Shown piece after piece: positions 49,504-59,930 of a stretch of 64,000 nucleotides of DNA (positions are counted from its first letter, which is position 1; every line of letters starts with the position of its first letter). Made by a program: the position numbers and the translations under genes. The notes below the pieces were generated by a model, which worked only from the letters and a program-made list of their open reading frames with translations, had not been told where the DNA came from and searched no databases. Origin of the DNA: Symsagittifera roscoffensis. Lineage: Eukaryota > Xenacoelomorpha > Acoela > Convolutidae. Location of the stretch: the NCBI RefSeq assembly GCF_963678635.1, contig NC_087069.1, forward strand, positions 16,282,660 to 16,346,659. Direction: 5' to 3'.

Positions 49504-49809
49504 AAATGACATCATGGGCTCTGTTTGCCGTTGGTGGACGATCCACTGAAGACCAACTTGGTACGATGTGAGAACCCATGTTTTCCTCATGGCGTCGAAA
49601 TCCGACCGGTGATCTTTTTTTATCTTTTTTGAAGAAGAATGAAAGAGCAATGGTATACACAAAGCTCGAACTTAAATTCAATCTTAAAAACGGGGACGGC
49701 GTGTTTTACGATTACAAACCTTCAAAAATGAACATGGCGCATGGAAAAAAGCCTCTGGACGGCTCGAATTTGTCTAAAACAGTCGGATTACAGTACCTGA
49801 CTCATTCCG

Positions 49810-50009
49810 NNNNNNNNNNNNNNNNNNNNNNNNNNNNNNNNNNNNNNNNNNNNNNNNNNNNNNNNNNNNNNNNNNNNNNNNNNNNNNNNNNNNNNNNNNN
49901 NNNNNNNNNNNNNNNNNNNNNNNNNNNNNNNNNNNNNNNNNNNNNNNNNNNNNNNNNNNNNNNNNNNNNNNNNNNNNNNNNNNNNNNNNNNNNNNNNNNN
50001 NNNNNNNNN
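49810..50009. other. Assembly gap of 200 N
   Basis: Exactly 200 unknown bases. The round length suggests a placeholder rather than a measured distance, so sequence on the two sides may not be adjacent. ORFs crossing it are not meaningful. Confidence 1.
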
Positions 50010-50173
50010 TGTCTTTAAAATATCTGGCACGAGCCCAGTCTATTTCAAACTCTGGGATTAGCCCTTTCACCGCGACAGAAACCCTAGCTAATACTTTTTG
50101 TTTGGGTTTTTCTTGTTTCATCACGTGATTAAATTATAGTTTATACTATATGAAGTTAGTCATACTATATTGT

Positions 50174-50197
50174 GACCCACCCATCTTTGGGTGGGTC
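50174..50197. other. Perfect 10-bp stem hairpin
   Basis: GACCCACCCA, loop TCTT, TGGGTGGGTC, in otherwise AT-rich DNA upstream of the serine-protease homologue. No terminal-repeat or RNA family was recognised. Confidence 0.5.
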
Positions 50198-50610
50198 AAA
50201 GCAGCTGATTGGCTAAGCCATTAAACAACATCATCGTCATGAGTTCGTGTTCTTTTTTAGGTTAACTTTGACCGCAAAAATTTGTTTTCCAGATACAACA
50301 AACAAAATCAGGCCATTAGATTTGTTTAACGACGAAGTAAACATGTTATTCACTACTAAAATGGTATAAATCAATATGATTACTTCAAGAGTGGTCTTTT
50401 AAAATTTAAGGCAGGTGATCCAGAAAAACCAAGATCGAGATGACCGGAAATCCAAAGTCCTTGAAATTTGGCGAATATTTGCAGATCGCAGACACCTTCA
50501 TAAACTTTAAAAATGAAACTGAACCTCATGTAACTCGGAAAAAAATTCAGCAACTTAATAAACTACCACTTTTTATTTTTGTCAAAACTGATTCGAACCA
50601 AGTGTCAAAT

Positions 50611-53304
50611 ATGACAACAAATTTGGAAAACATTTTTATTTTTGGCGTTCTGTTTTTTAATTTAGTGTCAAAATTGAAAGAATACGTAGCTGATATTCAA
50701 TCTAAAAGAAACGAACCAAATGTTCTAGAACGTTCTGTCACGGCAGATATCGTGAACGGAGTTCCGAGCTTAAACCACGCTTTCTTTGTTCGAATTGTGT
50801 ACTACAACTCCGCGTTTTTCTGTGGCGGTGCTCGTATTCAGAGGGAATGGGTGATCACAGCTGCGCATTGCACAGTAAACAAACTGAGTAAGTCTGAAGC
50901 CAAGATTGGATCTCGTTAACTAGTTAACCTGCCCACCATAGTACCTAGTATAAACTATTAACACCCCGCCTTTATGTTTCGACTTTTTGAGGAGCTCGAC
51001 TTTTGTTTCTACTTTGAAGGTCGAGTACGTGCAGTTTTGCAACTGAAACTTGGAAGTCCAGTACCCGAGTCGAGGTTTTTCACCTATTTGAAGCAAGATT
51101 TGAGCGGTTTGAGCGGTTTTTTTAGACAATTACGCTCAAAATCTTGCTTCAAAATGAGCGGTTTGAGCGGTTTTTGAGCGGTTTATCTAAAAAAACCGCG
51201 CAAAAACCGCGCAAGATTTGAACGGTTTTGAGCGGTTTATCTAAAAAAAAACGCCCAAACCGCCCAAACCGCTCAAACCGCTCAAATCTTGCTGGAAAAC
51301 CGCTCAAACCGCTCAAATCTTGAGCGGTTTTTGAGCGGGATCTCGATCCGGGTAACAATTTTAACTTTGGTCGAGGAAGTCGAAACATATCTGAAATGGA
51401 CCAAAAAAAGTCGAACACTTTTTTGTTGGTTCGAGAGAGTCGATAAATGCCAAAGTTTGGTCTAGAAAGTCGAAACATACAAAAATTTGGTCGAATCATA
51501 CCGATTTTTAGCCAAGAATGTGCGAACATAAATCTGGGAAGATCTAACTCAATGGTTAAGCATATGCTTGTTTCATACTTATTGAACTATCACCATTTGC
51601 TATGCAATGAAGAAATAGATTGGAACAGGACGGAATTATTTATAAAGATCGGCAAGAGTGAAGATTCGTGGTTTTTTTCTATATTTGACAGTTCGTCTCT
51701 ACTGCAAAACACATCGAATTCTTTTTTGAAGCCTTTGTGAAAACTTTGATCTGCCTATTAAAACCCCACATTTATGCATTTGTGCTTTTCCCGATATCTC
51801 TCTTAACTTTTTGGAATCAAACTTAAGCAGCCTGTGATGAGAAGTTTTGCTATTTATCTGCTTTTCCCTAGGTCAGCAAGACTGCTTATGTTTCTCTTCT
51901 TATGTTATCTCAGAAAGTAAAGTTTTTCTTCTTAGCTTTATCGACCAATCATTATGAATTTAGTGACAAAAGTTTTGCCGTAGTAATTATCACAAAAATT
52001 ACTTTCGGTACTTGGTGGTAATCATAGGTAGTTTAAAAACGACGCAAGAATCCCTCCCCTTCAACCTTCCCACCTCACCCTTCATACTCTCCCGCCCACA
52101 TCCTATCTGCAGCTGTGTGCTAGTCACACCACATTTGAACCCGTAACTGCAGTTATCCAATTTGTGAAAAGTTCTTGATTTTAGGGGAGTCTGTTTTTGT
52201 CCAGATAGGAGACTTCAGCTCATTCAGGTTGATGTTCGGTTTCCAGAGGAAAAACCATACCGTCACAGAGTGGAAAACTGCACCTGGGTAGGAAAACTTT
52301 AATTAACTAAACAAAATATTTGAGAAAAATTAAGCAGTGGCGGAACTAGGATTTTCTCGAAGCGGGAAGGGGCGGACAATCTTCACTACCCCTAATGCAA
52401 AAAAGGGGAAAATCGTTCTAAGACTTTAAGTTCGTTAATCCCTAATTGTTGGATTAGTTCGATCGTTATACAGTTGCAATAAATCACTAGGCACCATGAG
52501 GCGATTAGTTACAAGATCCAAAACTTTTTGTAGCAAGTATCTAAGTTTGCGATGTGAGTCAATGGAAATGAACAAAACTGACGCTGATAAGTTCTAAAAA
52601 GCTGGTTCAATTAAAAAAACTAACAGTGTCTTAAAATCTGATGAAACGTTGCTATAAAATAAATATTTGGGTTATGATATTTTTTTCTTGCTAAGTGAAA
52701 TTTTTTCAATACTACTAATAATTATTATATCATAAAATTGTTTTTTAACCATTTAGATATTTTTTGTAGGTTCACAGAAAAAAACGGACGCTACGAAAAC
52801 GACATCGCTCTATTGCGAATAGCTGATATCGAAAATAGCCCAAACGAGTTCATCAGATTGTGCTCAGAGAAACAAGAACAAGGAACCCTACTGGGTGTCT
52901 CTGGAATGGGTTTCTTGTCACGTGACCAGCAAAGTTTACCCGACTCCCTCCAGGAGACTTATTTACAAGAGTCATATTTCCAAATGTTTTCAGGCCCTTT
53001 CATATATGAATCATGCCCAGCTGATAAAATATGCACGACCAATGTAATTCACAACTCGGGCATTTGCCGAATGGACTATGAAGGACCCTTATACGCAATG
53101 TACTGTCAGTCTCGAATAGCCGAATGTTTGTATGGTGTGGCAAGTTATTCTGCTAGTTGGGCTGTTGATGTTTCGGATGATCCGTGCACTCAAACTACAG
53201 TATTTGCCAGCGTGGTTCATCTCAAAGAATGGATCTCATCTGTAATTTATCAATCGGATTTCTGGTTTTTTGTTCAAGCTGACGATCAGATGTTCGGAGA
53301 CTAA
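50611..53304 (+). CDS. Secreted trypsin-like serine protease homologue, catalytic Ser replaced (304 aa)
   Basis: Three exons, 50611-50887, 52185-52287 and 52770-53304, join in phases 1 and 2 with good GT-AG sites. ATG 50611 is chosen because it gives a hydrophobic signal peptide (ENIFIFGVLFFNLVS). An upstream in-frame ATG at 50440 would bury it. A pro-region leads to DIVNGVPSLNHAF, where I-V-N-G is the usual activation end. FFCGGARIQREWVITAAHC supplies the catalytic His86 and its disulfide. ENDIALLR supplies Asp138. The position of the nucleophile in the GDSGGPL motif reads CRMDYEGPL, with Tyr230 instead of Ser, so hydrolysis is not expected. Non-catalytic homologues of this kind act as cofactors in invertebrate immune cascades; that role is inference here. 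Intron 1 contains a GAGCGGTTT repeat element. Confidence 0.85.
51062..51354. mobile_element. GAGCGGTTT repeat element 1 (MITE-like)
   Basis: It starts TACCCGAGTCGAGG and ends CTCGATCCGGGTAA, so the ends are imperfect inverted repeats. The interior is composed of GAGCGGTTT words and their complement AAACCGCTC with CAAGATTT spacers, in both orientations, so it can fold extensively. It lies in intron 1 of the serine-protease homologue. Confidence 0.7.
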
Positions 53305-53388
53305 ACGAATGAAATAATATAAGTTTTATTTGCCGAGAAACACTTTCAAAATTTCACAGAAAAGATGCTGGAAACCATAGTTTGTGAC

Positions 53389-53600
53389 TACCCGAGTCAA
53401 GATTTTTCACCTAATTTGAAGCAAGATTTGAGCGGTTTGAGCGGTTTTTTTAGACAATTACGCTCAAAATCTTGCTTCAAAATGAGCGGTTTGAGCGGTT
53501 TTTGAACGGTTTATCTAAAAAAACCGCTCAAAAACCGCGCAAGATTTGAACGGTTTTGAGCGGTTTATCTAAAAAAACCGCTCAAAAACCGCGCAAGATT
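53389..53600. mobile_element. GAGCGGTTT repeat element 2 (right end missing)
   Basis: It starts TACCCGAGTCAAGA and shares about 200 bp with element 1 almost identically. It then stops without the GATCCGGGTAA end, right beside the tRNA-like sequence. Confidence 0.7.
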
Positions 53601-53614
53601 TAATAATAAAAAGT

Positions 53615-53687
53615 CAACCACGGAGGGATTCGAACCCGCAATCTTCTGATTCGAAGTCAGACGCCTTATCCGTTAGTCTATGCTGCC
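53615..53687 (-). tRNA. tRNA-Arg(TCG)-like sequence, probably degenerate
   Basis: The anticodon arm TCTGACTTCGAATCAGA has the 7-nt loop CTTCGAA, hence anticodon TCG (Arg). The D-loop (TAACGGATAAGGC) and the TTCGAAT T-loop match A- and B-box consensus. However, the 5' acceptor strand GGCAGCA pairs poorly with 3' CGTGGTT, and the D and T stems each have a mismatch. It may be a tRNA pseudogene or a tRNA-derived repeat rather than a working gene. Confidence 0.6.
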
Positions 53688-53919
53688 TTGCTTGAAGCTT
53701 AATATTCGCTGTATTTGTTCTACTGAATATGTTCAATATTTTAGACATACAACAAATATACTGTCAGGATTTTTATTGTCAGTCTCTACAAAATAACAAA
53801 AATAATCGATTATAAGATCGCACACCAACCAACCCCCCCCCCCCCCCACCTCTTACTAGAGTTGATGTCCCCCCTCACCTCTTACTAGAGTTGATGTCCC
53901 TTACTAGAGTTAGATGTAC

Positions 53920-54070
53920 GTTGAGGGGGGGGGGGGTACGTTGAGGAGGGGTACGTTGGGGGGGGGGGGGGTACGTTGGTGGGGGGGTTTGTTGGATGTT
54001 GTATACGTTGGAGGGGGGGAGTACGTTGGCGGGGGGGGGGGGGGGGTAAGTTGGGGCGGGGGGGGGAGTC
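53920..54070 (+). repeat. G-run minisatellite (TACGTTGG plus long G tracts)
   Basis: About seven irregular copies of (G)TACGTTGG followed by runs of 6-16 G. There are enough G tracts to form G-quadruplexes on the plus strand. It is flanked on the left by a poly-C run and short CTCTTACTAGAGTTGATGTCCC repeats (about 53825-53910). ORFs here (GGG-rich or Pro-rich) are not credible genes. Confidence 0.85.
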
Positions 54071-54071
54071 T

Positions 54072-54360
54072 GGGACCTCGACCCGGGAAGACCGCTCAAA
54101 AACCGCTCAAAAACCGCTCAAGTCTTGCTTGAAAAACCGTTCAAAAATCACCGCAAGAAATGAGCGGTTTTTGAGCGGTTTGTTAAGCAAGATTTGAGCG
54201 GTTTGAGCGGTTTTTCCAAAAAAAAACGCCCAAACCGCCCAAACCGCTTAAACCGCTCAAATCTTGCTGGAAAACCGCTCAAACCGCTCAAATCTTACTG
54301 GAAAACCGCTCAAACCGCTCAAATCTTGAGCGGTTTTTGAGCGGGATCTCGACCCGGGTA
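54072..54360. mobile_element. GAGCGGTTT repeat element 3
   Basis: It has GACCTCGACCCGGG on the left and GATCTCGACCCGGGTAA on the right, with the same GAGCGGTTT/AAACCGCTC interior as elements 1 and 2. Confidence 0.7.
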
Positions 54361-55614
54361 AGGAAAGCGGAAAAATTGAGGACAACCAAGTTTGAAGTTT
54401 AGACTGGAATTTAACCTCCAGAAAAGGATACAACTCAAGAGAATAACAAACTCATGGTGTAAAATTGTTTTGTTGTATTGTAATTTTGAAGTTGGTAGTT
54501 TAATTATAACATTTTTTAAAATGCATTTCTCCATATTCTAGAGTTTCCACGAGATTCGGTGAGGCAGATTTTCTTCTGCAAACTTGAAGAAAATTTTTTT
54601 AACTACAGATGGCAACAAGATTGAAAAAATTTTCATATGAAAAATTGAGACTTCTATCATAGGGAAAATATATTTTTTTTCAAACTAAACTGACATGAAT
54701 TTTCTTCCTTGAATGAAATTTCAGCGCCCGTAAGTTCTTTAATTCAAACAGAAATTTTTATCAAATCAAATAAACATCATCACCTTGAAAAATTTTGAAC
54801 AAAATGAAACAAAATTACCCAATTTTTTTTACATACTATCGAAATTTTTTCGAAAACCTTTTATCAGGACATTTTAATCAGCTTCGCACTAAGACGAGTG
54901 TTATTGATACGCTTTCAGATACAATTTTTTTAATGATATTCATAGCGTGTAGAGGGATGAAATCAGGTAAAAACCAAACTTTCTCCATGTTTTCGGTCAC
55001 TTCAAACTATCAATTTTTATTTAAACTTTTTCATCGACAAAAAAATTGTCGGAAAATTCAGGGTTTTTCCAAGCTTTTTAGTCCAATTTTTTTTGTATAG
55101 TTGAAGAAACAGCCCTCATTTCTTGATATCTTTTCAGTGTGATTTCAAGTTATTTGTGAATCTATGTTAAAGATGGTTCAGACAAATCTCTACGCATTTT
55201 ACAAGTAAGCGTTTTCCTAAAAATTCCTTAAAAAATTTAAACTTTGTGAGCAGTACTGATCTTGTTTCTGGGCATATGTAACATACGAGATTGAATTCAA
55301 GGAAAAGAAGAGGAATGCCTTTTCTTAGAATTTTTCCCATTAGATAAGACATTTTAATGAAATACTTTGTTCGAATTTCAAATTGAAGTTTTTATTTTGT
55401 CTATGATTTAGCTCTTTTATCAGCCAAAATTGACAAAGAGTAATCACATAAAAGTTATAGTGTTTGCTGAAATTCAAGAGTTTCACAGGATTTTCATAAC
55501 AAAAGAAAGACCTGTGAATCCATCAGTTTCTTGTTTCAGATCAAAATATCTGAGTTAAGTTTGAAGGTCTAACTCATAGTGTAATTTCGGATAGGGTACA
55601 CCGTCTGCTCGTCA
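54361..55614. other. AT-rich spacer, nothing recognised
   Basis: ORFs of up to 101 codons (54795-55100, plus) have no recognisable domain and high Phe/Lys content expected by chance at this base composition. Confidence 0.4.
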
Positions 55615-55784
55615 CGCTATCTTATTTTCGGCTGGATAGATTCGTGCAACTTCTTAGTCTAATACCAATCCTAATTTTACTCTTATATCTACTAGTCTCA
55701 GGTTGTTTAACTAGTCTCTGCTAGGCTAAAGTGATAAAATATCTAATTTATCCAATAATAAAATGTAGTTTAGATCAGGTTCCA
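55615..55784 (-). repeat. LTR-like direct repeat, low-coordinate copy (internally deleted)
   Basis: It matches 59585-59930 at both ends (CGCTAT...GGATAGATTCGTGCAAC at one end, AATGTAGTTTAGATCAGGTTCCA at the other) but lacks about 175 bp in the middle. In minus orientation it begins TGGAACC, as an LTR would. Confidence 0.65.
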
Positions 55785-58700
55785 CCCATCAGTGGTTTAC
55801 AGAGTTTTTAGATTTATCTTTCTTTCTGTAATTGAAGGATGGACGATGAACATTGGTAATTGGCAAACATCATTTTCTTATCCGGTTCCTCCTGAAGAAG
55901 AACGTTCCATGATGCTGGAATCAGGGATAGGAAATTGTTATTTTGACATTCAGCAATGACTGTGATCCCCAATGAAATCAATCCGATTTCAAAATGGTTT
56001 GCTATGTCAGGTTTTTCTGTATAAGTAGAGAACTGTTTTGTGTGCAGCCTCGTCTGGGAATGGCGTGAAGATCCTTTTTGAAAGGGATGCCTTGTAATCT
56101 CGGATCTGTACGCATACTTGAACATCGAGGTGGTCATTGGTCTAGTTCAATGAAGTCCTTCTCTGCGAAGTCAAGTCGTACTCTAAATCCTTTGAGTCGT
56201 GATTGTAGACGGCATGTCGGTTGTGTTTAGCCATTCTTTTGTTCGAGAGTGATGGGATCGTCTAGTCTTTGGATGTTCGTCCTTGTTGTTGTGTATGATC
56301 TATATACTGCATATTATGATTTACATTTAAAAAATTTCTGTTAATCTTGTTTTTTAGTCATGATCTTAGTTAGTTGTTTTCACAAAAGCGTTTTATTTTA
56401 GTTCAGTTATTTTGAAGAGTTACTCACCCTTGAGTACCTCTTATTAAAAATTGAAGTGTGGTCACAAAGCGTGGGTGTAGCGCGGTGGGTTAGGCCGGCT
56501 ATAAGCTTGCTCAGGACGTCCTTCTCTGGTGGGTTAGGCCAGGAGTGGGAGTATGATTGCATGCTGTTTCTTTGAGAGGTCCTGTTATGTGATAACATTT
56601 TATGATGGTTTTTTCTGGTCTTTCTTATGTTACTTTGGTTGTGTCCTTTTTTCAAAATCAAATTGTTTTTGGTTTGGGTTTGTCTTACGACTTTTTTGTG
56701 TTTTATTATTTCTCTCTTAGACTTTATAATAGTCTTCAAAAGAATAAATTATCCAGTTTTAGGCTGGGTTAATCCGGTTTGGGTACCATTGGTTTTCTTT
56801 TCCTAGTCATGCTGTTATTTTATGATTTGTGGTGTTTAGTAAGTTGCGTTGGTTAGATTGGCTTAGAATATAATTCCTTTCCAACCGGGTTAAATGAAAG
56901 TTTGAAACTTGTTATTGCTAGTTTGAGTTGTTGTTAGTGAAAACTCGAAACATAAAATCATTATTTAAACAATTCTTTGTGGGCGAGCTGTGCGAATTTG
57001 GATAGAATTCTTGTGCGAATGAATGAAAACATTGCAAGGTTAGTACTGATTTCTCATTTTATGAACTTATTTGCTTTGAAATTGAATTTTACTGCTTTTG
57101 GGGAATTTTGAAATGATAACTTTTCATCGCATCTAATTTTACTTCTTCTTAGGGAAACAATTTATAAATGAAATTACTACATTGGGTATGAATTTTATTA
57201 CATTATTTAGTGCGAAAGATTTAGGAGTTTAGGAGTTTTATTTATAAATAAACAAGTTTGTATTTTTATTTATGTTTTTTTTTCTGTTTTGTAGATGATT
57301 GTGCGGTGAAGACTAAAAGAATAAATTAAACATTGATAGAAAATGGTTAGTATAATTTGAATTTATTAGTTAAAATTATTTTAATTCATATTTACCCTAA
57401 TCATCTGGGAAAAAAGCCATGTGGGAAGATGTCGTGAATCAATTCTGATGTTGTTAATATTTTGGCTAGTATGTGTATAACATTTTTGGTTTGTAGCAGT
57501 GGCCAAAGCAATTGAAGTGCGTTGATGGTGTTTAGTTCTTCTATTTCTACTGCGAATTCATGAGGTGTGCTTTCAATGAGGTTGTAATTTTTATGATTAT
57601 ATTTAGTATTATGAATAAACTGTAGTATGATTATTTCGATAGGTTGCATGAGTTCGTGCGTAATAATGAAGGGTCTTGATTCTTCATCATTGAAGGTCTT
57701 CGTGATGGGGCAAAATATATACATTTGGGTGACTGGATCGTAATTGCGGAGGATGCCGTGGAGGTTAGAATTTTTAATGCAATATGTAAAATTAAAAAAG
57801 AATGGTGACGTGAACTTTGAAATAATAAACTGAAAACAATGGTGGGGTTGTCGTGATGGTGTATGTAAATCAAAATAGTTTTGTATAAAACGATAATATG
57901 TGTAAGTGTACGTTTGTTTAGTCCGTAACATTATATCGTGGGAACAGTGCAAATCGCGTTCCTGTGGTGAAAGAAAGTGAAAGGTTATTGAAAATAACTG
58001 AAATTTTTTATAGAAGCTTTCAAATGCTTGTATGTCAACTAGTGCTTCTGAAATTATATGATCGTGCTTTTTATCGAAAATATTAAGTGCAGATAAGTAT
58101 GATGTTTTGATGAAAAATTTTTCGGTTAGTTGCGGGTTTGCAAAGCGATCTTCGTCTAAGAATTGATCATGGATAGGACGGATGATGTTATGATCGTAGT
58201 ATTCTATTGAGAAATCGTTAGCTCGGGGTGCGGTGAATGTTTTTAATAGTTTTTTATATCCAACATAAGTAAATTTTCGAGGTCGAGGTGTTAATGATGT
58301 AGTGAGTCTATATAGTACACTTTTGTTCTTCTCTTTACTTTCATTAGTTTTTGTTAGTGGTAGATAAAGGGGGTTAGTATAATTTTAGTAAGCTGTCCAA
58401 TGAAGTGTTGGTATTAAAACGTGCTCATCAACAAATTTTCGTGTTTCAATGGGAATGGTAGAAGTATTTAAGGTATATTGTGGAAATGAGGGTAGGGTTA
58501 ATTCAAGAAAATTTTTAGTGTTTGTGTAATCTGGGTGGTTGATATATTCTTTGGCTGTTCCGGGTTTGGTTGCAAATGGGTGATTTGGGAATTTTCGTTT
58601 GAAACTGAGGTAAGCTCGGTTAGTGCTGGTAGGTGTTTCGGTGGATGTGGATGATTGGGCGAAAGATGGAGAGTAAGCTGAAGAGGGTGTAGGAGTTGGT

Positions 58701-59584
58701 GGATTTGAAGATGTTACTGTTGATGATAGTTGATGTATCGTAAGAGTGTGGGGGTGTGTTAATTGTTGTTGTAATGTAATAAAATTGTCAAGTTCTTCGG
58801 AAATTTGGATGTTATCTTGGGAGTTATTATGTGATCTGTCGGAATTAAATGGAGAATAGGTTGCGGTTACATGGGAAGCGTAAAAAGGAATGGAAAGGGA
58901 TGGAGTAGATGACTGGTTTGCATGGGTTGAAAGGGGGGTTTTGAAAAAACTGAAGAATTGGTCTGGGTATGGGTAGAGGGAGATGGTTGGGAGTCTGCAA
59001 TTTCATCGGGAGTTTCTACGTCGGATTTGTTAAATTGTGAGATAGTATGAAAAACTGAATTATCTGAGTTAGTATCAGAATTCATGCTTGATGGTATATT
59101 AATAACTGTAAAATTGGGTTGCGGGAACGCAAAAAGTGGGATAATTGGGATTTGAGTCTGGAGGTTGGCTGGGTGGGAATTTGAGCGATGGAGGATTCCA
59201 ATTTGTTGGCTCATCGTGGGCCAAGAAAATGTTTATTTTGAGATTGAAAAGCGGTGGTATGAGGTTGTTTGATAATTTGTTCAAATGTATTATCATTTCG
59301 TGAATGATGTGTCATTATGTGTTGAATGGGGCCTTGTGTTGCGTTTGGTCTAAAATTTGGATTATTTATGATTGCTAGGTTTGGAAAATTTCGGGGAACT
59401 AATGATAATGGATGGTTTTGTGGTATGGTTGGTATCTGTGGTGCTGTAGGTGTTGTATGGACATTGTTATGTTCTTCGTCATATTTGTTTGGTATTGTGG
59501 CTATTTTTGTATTGTATTCTTTTATTTGTGCATCTAGAAGTATTTTATTAATTGATGATGAAAAAATTCCAAATTTCCAAAATC
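55785..59584 (-). mobile_element. Interior of a candidate LTR element without recognised pol
   Basis: A 3.8-kb interior lies between two LTR-like direct repeats. On the minus strand it carries an interrupted long reading frame (about 59214-57401) and two smaller ORFs (56407-56739, Lys/Asn/His-rich and basic; 55814-56137). I saw no reverse transcriptase or integrase motif. It could be a non-autonomous element with a gag-like gene. No target-site duplication was evident. Confidence 0.5.
57401..59214 (-). pseudogene. Unrecognised long ORF inside the LTR-like element, interrupted
   Basis: The first part (from MSQQIGILH at 59214) is Pro/Ser/Thr-rich and low in complexity. Near 58.9-59.0 kb the reading frame has to shift by one base. 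It then runs on through a Ser/Thr/Pro linker into a Tyr/Phe/His-rich folded-looking region ending HDIFPHGFFPR at 57401, with one in-frame TAA near 58.39 kb. Excluding those two breaks it would span about 600 codons. I do not recognise the domain. A gag-like structural protein is a guess from position only. Confidence 0.5.
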
Positions 59585-59930
59585 CCGCTATTTTATTTTC
59601 GGCCGGATAGATTCGTGCAACTTCTTAGTCTAATACCGATCCTAATCTTACTCTTATATCTACTAGTCTCAGGGTGTTTAACTAGTCTCTGCTAGGCTCA
59701 ATAGATCCAGAGTATACTGGCTTATTGCGACTGCTGAAGTTCTCTTGGAGAGGTAACTAATTTCTAAGTTAAATTTAAATCTCTCTGGTGCTGAAATTAC
59801 AAGTAACTTCATTACTTACAAATAAGTGGGTTGTCAGTTAGATGGAATATGATTGGTTAATATTAAAAGTTTTATAGTGATAAACTATCTTATTTATCCA
59901 ATAATAAAATGTAGTTTAGATCAGGTTCCA
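59585..59930 (-). repeat. LTR-like direct repeat, high-coordinate copy (full)
   Basis: A 346-bp copy of the repeat at 55615-55784, including the 175 bp missing there. In minus orientation it would be the 5' LTR. Confidence 0.65.

Noticed and set aside
49500-49809. Possible kelch-like exon (ALFAVGGRSTEDQL at about 49.52 kb)
   Set aside because: A single short match to a kelch-like motif, followed by a stop, next to an assembly gap. Not enough to call an exon.
53875-54197. Pro-rich minus ORF and Gly/Trp-rich plus ORFs
   Set aside because: They are produced by the G-run minisatellite and the GAGCGGTTT element.
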